A stretch of 17,233 nucleotides of DNA, from NCBI GenBank assembly GCA_036502965.1, contig DASXXT010000060.1, positions 1 to 17,233 on the forward strand, read 5' to 3'. A program made the position numbers and the translations under genes. Under the pieces are notes generated by a model that saw nothing but the letters and a program-made list of their open reading frames with translations, had not been told where the DNA came from and ran no database searches. How positions within the stretch are numbered: position 1 is the first letter of the stretch; each line of letters begins with the position of its first letter. This stretch comes from Roseiarcus sp036502965. GTDB taxonomy: Bacteria > Pseudomonadota > Alphaproteobacteria > Rhizobiales > Beijerinckiaceae. This document shows positions 13,842 through 17,233 of the stretch, piece after piece.

Positions 13842-14465
13842 TCAGAGTTCGTCGCCCGGACCCTCGTCCTTGGCCTCGTACTTCATGATCAGCGGCGCCT
13901 GGGCGAGCGCGAACAGGAGGGTGAGCGGCAGGAAGCCGAAGGTCTTGAACTTGACCCAGAGGTCCGTCGATTGAGTGCGCCAGATGATCTCGTTGAGGAC
14001 GGCTAGCCCTAAGAAGAAGAACGCCCAGCGCCAGGTGAGCTTGCGCCAGCCTTCTTCGGTGACATGCAGCGCGCCGTCGAACAGGATTTTCAAGAGCGGC
14101 TTCTTGAGCCAGAGGCCCACGAACAAAGCCGCGCCGAACAGAATATAAAGCGCGGTCGGCTTGATCTTGATCAGAGTCTCGTCATGAAGGACGAGGGTCA
14201 ACGAACCGAAGATGAGGACGATCACCGCGGTTATGAGCGGCATGATCGGGATGCGTCTGAGCATCGCATACGACACGCCGAGCGTGACCAGGACGCTCGC
14301 CATCAAGATGCCGGTCGCGGCAAAGATGCCCACCCTCGAATAGACGATGAAGAACAGCGCCAGCGGCCCGAGCTCGAGGATGAACTTGACGATCGGATTA
14401 AGCGCTTTGCGTGGGCTCGGAGCCACGGTTTGAGTCACAGGCGTTTCACTCGTTGGCGCGGTCAT
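13842..14465 (-). CDS. yciB: Inner membrane-spanning protein YciB / septation protein A
   Basis: This 207-residue polytopic inner-membrane protein has a short hydrophilic N-terminus, then about five hydrophobic segments starting at FILELGPLALFFIVYSRV. Family hallmarks are the ELGPL motif, RRIPIMPLITAVIVLIFGSLT, and the W-rich part GWRKLTWRWAFFFLGLAVLNEI with FKTFGFLPLT. YciB (IspZ) is linked to septation and envelope integrity and interacts with cell elongation and division proteins in enterobacteria. Its ATG overlaps the ftsY stop by four bases (14462-14465), so both are translated from one leftward transcript. The C-terminal tail is acidic (EAKDEGPGDEL). Confidence 0.93.
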   Translation of the reverse strand: MTAPTSETPVTQTVAPSPRKALNPIVKFILELGPLALFFIVYSRVGIFAATGILMASVLVTLGVSYAMLRRIPIMPLITAVIVLIFGSLTLVLHDETLIKIKPTALYILFGAALFVGLWLKKPLLKILFDGALHVTEEGWRKLTWRWAFFFLGLAVLNEIIWRTQSTDLWVKFKTFGFLPLTLLFALAQAPLIMKYEAKDEGPGDEL

Positions 14466-15613
14466 GCGGCCTCTCTATCGATCCCAGCGATCGCATCGGC
14501 GAAGTCGCGCGCGGTGAAGGGCTCGAGATCGTCTACGCCCTCGCCGACGCCAATGAAATGGACGGGAAGCGCGAACTTGTCGGCGATCGCCACCAGAATG
14601 CCGCCGCGCGCGGTGCCGTCGAGCTTGGTCATCACCAGGCCGGTGACGCCTGCGATGCGGCCGAAAATCTCGACCTGGCTCAGCGCGTTCTGCCCGACCG
14701 TGGCGTCGAGCACGAGGAGCACGGCATGGGGCGCGTTGGCGTCGACTTTGCGCATCACCCGGATGATCTTCTCAAGTTCGCTCATGAGTTCGGTGCGGTT
14801 CTGCAATCGCCCGGCGGTGTCCATGAGCATGACGTCGACGTTGAGCTCGCGGGCTTTCGTCAGCGCGTCGAAGGCGAGCCCGGCCGCGTCGGCGCCCTGG
14901 TCGCGCTCGACGAGGGCAGAAAAGGTCCGCCGCGCCCAGATGCGCAATTGCTCGATTGCGGCGGCGCGGAAGGTGTCGCCCGCCGCGAGCAGGACTGCCT
15001 TGCCCTCGGCCCTGAACTTGGCCGCAAGCTTGCCGATGGTCGTGGTCTTGCCCGAGCCGTTGACGCCGACGACGAGGATCACGAACGGGCGCTTCTCCGG
15101 ATCGATCATGAGCGGGCGCGCGACCGGATCGAGCGCGCGCTCAACTTCGTCCGCGAGGATCTGTTTGACCTCGTCCGGGTTGATCCCGCGCTCGTAGCGC
15201 CCGCTGCCGACCGCATCGCGAATGCGAGACGCTGCGGCGAGGCCGAGATCGGCCTGAATGAGAACATCCTCGAGATCGTCAAGCGAGGCGGCGTCGAGCT
15301 TGCGCTTGGTGAAGATGTCGGTCACGCCGCGCGCAATCGTCGTCGACGAGCGCGACAGCCCGAAGCGCAGGCGCTGAAGCCAGCTTTGCTTCGGCGCCGG
15401 CGGCTCCACGGCCACACCCGAAGGGGCCGGGGCGTCGACGGGTGGCTCGGCTTCGCTCGCAGCCGCCGCCGGCGACGCCGGGTCCACGGGCGCGCTCGCC
15501 TCGCCGCCGCGGAACCAGCGGCGGAGCAGGCCGGACTTCGCCTTCTTGTCGTCGTCTTCGTCCAACGCAACGAACTCCTGACGCCGCCCTATGCGCGCGG
15601 CCGACGCTGGCAT
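14462..15613 (-). CDS. ftsY: Signal recognition particle receptor FtsY
   Basis: FtsY is the membrane-associated SRP-receptor GTPase that docks ribosome-SRP complexes at SecYEG. The protein has an acidic N-terminal A domain with an Ala/Pro-rich linker (to about residue 75). The four-helix N domain follows, then the G domain with P-loop GVNGSGKT near 183-190, the insertion-box segment DTFRAAAIEQL, DTAGR at 265-269, TKLD at 329-332 and GVGEG near 355-359. ATG 15613 is chosen, giving 383 residues, because GGGAAGAAG lies upstream. An ATG at 15628 lacks a ribosome site and would overlap the start codon of the divergent rluA-like gene. It is co-transcribed with yciB. Confidence 0.95.
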   Translation of the reverse strand: MPASAARIGRRQEFVALDEDDDKKAKSGLLRRWFRGGEASAPVDPASPAAAASEAEPPVDAPAPSGVAVEPPAPKQSWLQRLRFGLSRSSTTIARGVTDIFTKRKLDAASLDDLEDVLIQADLGLAAASRIRDAVGSGRYERGINPDEVKQILADEVERALDPVARPLMIDPEKRPFVILVVGVNGSGKTTTIGKLAAKFRAEGKAVLLAAGDTFRAAAIEQLRIWARRTFSALVERDQGADAAGLAFDALTKARELNVDVMLMDTAGRLQNRTELMSELEKIIRVMRKVDANAPHAVLLVLDATVGQNALSQVEIFGRIAGVTGLVMTKLDGTARGGILVAIADKFALPVHFIGVGEGVDDLEPFTARDFADAIAGIDREAA

Positions 15614-15626
15614 ACCACTTCTTCCC

Positions 15627-16319
15627 ATGACGCCGGAAGAAACAAGAGCGCGGCTCCTCTATCGCGACGGCATGATGCTCGTTCTCAATAAGCCCGCCGG
15701 CGTCGCCGTTCACGCCGGGCCGAAAGGCGGCGCGAGCCTCGAGGATGATTTTGACGCTCTGCGTTTCGGCCTGCCGCGCAAGCCCGCGCTCGCCCACCGG
15801 CTTGACCGCGACACCGCTGGCTGTCTGGTGCTCGGACGGCATCACAAGGCCCTGGAGACATTGGGGCTCCTCTTCAAGCAAGGCAAGATCGCCAAGACTT
15901 ATTGGGCGATTGTCGCGGGCGCGCCCGAGGGCCAAGAGGGGACCATCGATCTGCCTTTGGGCCGGCTTGATGACAAGATAGGCTGGTGGATGAAGGTCGA
16001 CCCGAAAGGTCAAAAGGCGCTGACGCTTTGGCGTGTCAAGGGGCGCGGGGAATGGCGCAGCGCGCCGATCGCATGGGCGGAGCTCGAGCCGCAGACCGGG
16101 CGCACGCATCAATTGCGCGTCCATTGCGCTTCGCAGGGCTGGCCGATTTTCGGCGATGCGATCTATGGCGCGCGCGCAGACCTGCCGCTGCAATTGCTGG
16201 CGCGCAAGGTCGTGGTGCCGCTCTCGAAGTCGAAGCCGCCGATCGAGGTCGAAGCGCCCGCGCCGCCGCACATGTTGGAGACGCTGACCGCCTGCGGCTT
16301 CGTGGGCGATGTGCTGTAG
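15627..16319 (+). CDS. RluA-family pseudouridine synthase
   Basis: This 230-residue enzyme isomerises uridine to pseudouridine in rRNA or tRNA. The start, MTPEETRARLLYRDGMMLVL, runs into NKPAGVAVHAG as in many RluA-like proteins. The catalytic motif HRLDRDTAG is at residues 57-65, with Asp60 as the nucleophile. Later motifs are QGKIAKTYWAIV, QTGRTHQLRVH and GWPIFGDAIYG. There is no S4 RNA-binding domain at the N-terminus, as in RluA rather than RluC/RluD. The specific target RNA cannot be named. No ribosome site is evident before ATG 15627, and only 13 bases separate it from the ftsY start codon, so promoters must lie within the opposing genes. The stop TAG lies inside a REP-type repeat. Confidence 0.9.
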   Translation: MTPEETRARLLYRDGMMLVLNKPAGVAVHAGPKGGASLEDDFDALRFGLPRKPALAHRLDRDTAGCLVLGRHHKALETLGLLFKQGKIAKTYWAIVAGAPEGQEGTIDLPLGRLDDKIGWWMKVDPKGQKALTLWRVKGRGEWRSAPIAWAELEPQTGRTHQLRVHCASQGWPIFGDAIYGARADLPLQLLARKVVVPLSKSKPPIEVEAPAPPHMLETLTACGFVGDVL

Positions 16320-16366
16320 GCGCGGTCGCTGACCCGCGCTGGCCGCGCTCAACGAGCGCGGCTACA
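16315..16366. repeat. BIME-like repeat copy 1 (3' side of the RAYT gene)
   Basis: The unit has two hairpins and inverted GTAG feet. TGTAG opens it and CTACA closes it. The first half is GCGCGGTC-GCT-GACCCGCGC (stem with one bulged C); the second is GCCGCGCTC-AAC-GAGCGCGGC (9-bp perfect stem at 16342-16362). It overlaps the pseudouridine synthase stop codon. A near-identical copy lies at 17003-17052. Confidence 0.75.
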
Positions 16367-16390
16367 GAGGCGCGCCTTTTGCGGCCCATC

Positions 16391-16870
16391 TCATCGGATG
16401 ATCGGCGCGATCTCGCCGGCATAGGGCCAGTCGTCAGGGGTGCTCACAAGCCGAGCGCGAACGGGGTTGTCCCGAACATAACGCCACTTGGATTCGTAGC
16501 TCTCGTCCGAGCGCAGGATATGATCAAAGAATTCCTTCTGCCAGAAGGGCGGAGCGACGCCGGTCGCGCGAAGAATGCCCTTAGCGGTCCATTGCTTGAA
16601 CCCAGCCATGAAGCGCGAGAGGGAACTGGCGTCGGGAGTTTCATTGCTCACGCAGAAGAAGTGCAGATGGTCAGGCATCGCCACGAATCTGCCGACGGTC
16701 CAGCCGTATCGCAACGGAGCAGCGTCAAATTCGGCGCGGAGAACGGAGACCGCGGCTTCGTTCGCCAGCGCCGGTCGCCGGCCGGCGGTGCATAGAGTAA
16801 GGAAATTGACGGGATGTTCGATCCAGACGGAATCGAGCCGCCGCAAGTGTCCGTGACTGCTAGCAGGCAT
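16391..16870 (-). mobile_element. RAYT: REP-associated tyrosine transposase (Y1_Tnp family)
   Basis: The 159-residue HUH-type single-strand nuclease carries the metal-binding His-Leu-His in AMPDHLHFFC (His68, His70). The probable catalytic tyrosine is Tyr131 in KWRYVRDNPVRARLV. The typical N-terminus HPVNFLTLCTAGRRPAL and the C-terminal DDWPYAG are also present. RAYTs are domesticated relatives of IS200/IS605 transposases that bind and cut the GTAG foot of REP hairpins, and they are usually single-copy genes flanked by their own REPs. That is the case here: repeat copy 1 lies just downstream of the stop and copies 2 and 3 lie upstream of the start. All key residues are present, so it looks intact. 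No strong ribosome site precedes ATG 16870. Confidence 0.9.
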
Positions 16871-16938
16871 TGCCCAGCGAATGAGGTTACTCCGAGTTTA
16901 ATTGCAAAAGCGCCGAGATCAATCATCAAGCGCCAAAA

Positions 16939-16992
16939 TGTACACGCGGCGGCTGACCGCGCCAGCCGCGCTTGAGCCAAGCGCGGCTAGAG
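16939..16992. repeat. BIME-like repeat copy 2 (degenerate, 5' side of RAYT)
   Basis: Similar in layout to copies 1 and 3, but diverged. The 3' hairpin is GCCGCGCTT-GAGCC-AAGCGCGGC (9-bp stem, 16965-16987). The 5' half, around GCGGCTGACCGCGCC, has weaker pairing. The outer feet have changed (TGTAC at the left, CTAGA at the right), suggesting an older copy no longer under selection or no longer mobile. Confidence 0.6.
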
Positions 16993-17002
16993 AATCGGCC
17001 GT

Positions 17003-17052
17003 TGTAGGCGCGGTCGCCGATCGCGCGGCCGCGCTCACCGAGCGCGGCTACA
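17003..17052. repeat. BIME-like repeat copy 3
   Basis: TGTAG (17003-17007) and CTACA (17048-17052) bracket two hairpins. One is GCGCGGTC-GCC-GATCGCGC, with one G-T wobble; the other is GCCGCGCTC-ACC-GAGCGCGGC (17028-17048), a perfect 9-bp stem. It matches copy 1 closely over its whole length in the same orientation. Confidence 0.75.
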
Positions 17053-17123
17053 GGCGCACGCGATTGTGCGGCGCAACAGATTGTGAAAGGGTCGTCGATC
17101 CGTCACCACCCGCTCACGAACCC

Positions 17124-17233
17124 ATGTCGATCCGAGCCGCGATCCATCACCTGACGCACTACAAATACGACCGCCCGGTGTCGCTCGGCCCGCAGATCAT
17201 CAGGCTCCGGCCCGCGCCCCACAGCCGGACTCG
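17124..17233 (+). CDS. Transglutaminase-like family protein, N-terminus only (3' truncated by window edge)
   Basis: Thirty-six codons are visible, from ATG 17124 to the window edge. The opening residues are MSIRAAIHHLTHYKYDRPVS, followed by LGPQIIRLRPAPHSRT. This is the characteristic start of the bacterial transglutaminase-like N-terminal region, seen in papain-fold cysteine protease-like proteins, often the very large ones with a DUF2126 domain. The catalytic Cys-His-Asp domain lies beyond the window, so function and size cannot be checked. The gene starts 72 bases after repeat copy 3. Confidence 0.7.
   Translation, partial: MSIRAAIHHLTHYKYDRPVSLGPQIIRLRPAPHSRT

Noticed and set aside
14064..15691. 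Two long overlapping + strand frames (377 and 426 codons)
   Set aside because: Both are antisense to yciB and ftsY, whose motifs are unmistakable.
1..17233. CRISPR array, phage or integron signs
   Set aside because: There are no regularly spaced identical repeats, no integrase and no phage structural genes. The only repeated units are the three BIME-like copies and short hairpins.

Overview
The window is GC-rich chromosomal DNA with densely packed genes. It most likely comes from an alphaproteobacterium of the order Hyphomicrobiales (Rhizobiales). The evidence is the style of its CcmC, CcmG, FtsY, YciB and Tim44-like proteins and the GC-biased codon use. No rRNA gene or other taxonomic marker is present, so the assignment is an inference and genus is left open.

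Bases 1-3455 are housekeeping and cytochrome c maturation. They hold the end of phosphoglucomutase, ccmC and ccmD (overlapping starts and stops), an opposite-strand Tim44-domain membrane protein, and a CcmG/DsbE-type thioredoxin that would normally follow ccmD directly. Bases 3483-5626 hold small accessory units: a MarR-type regulator with a DUF2000 protein, a Phd/VapC-like toxin-antitoxin pair, and a small membrane protein.

Bases 5563-11392 form an accessory block: a TetR regulator, a divergent short-chain dehydrogenase, a secreted PF04185 phosphoesterase and a secreted arylsulfatase. Each of these four reading frames appears to be disrupted once: a suspected frameshift in the tetR tail, a roughly 10-base deletion in the dehydrogenase, one lost base in a G run of the phosphoesterase, and one extra base in a G run of the sulfatase. 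No disruption was seen in the flanking genes. Either the block is decaying or the assembly has local indel errors. The reading frames should be treated as pseudogenes until that is settled.

Bases 11393-13841 hold a Tat-exported beta-carbonic anhydrase and two long sparse stretches. One stretch contains an apparent small transcription unit: an inverted repeat, a perfect Shine-Dalgarno sequence, an 86-residue ORF with a signal-like N-terminus, and a terminator. It is followed by several strong hairpins and an AT-rich block of 10-bp-phased repeats.

Bases 13842-17233 return to core functions: yciB (septation protein A) and ftsY in one leftward operon, a divergent RluA-type pseudouridine synthase, and a RAYT (REP-associated tyrosine transposase). 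The RAYT is bracketed by three paired-hairpin repeats that carry GTAG feet, an apparent complete REP/BIME system. The last gene is the start of a transglutaminase-like protein.
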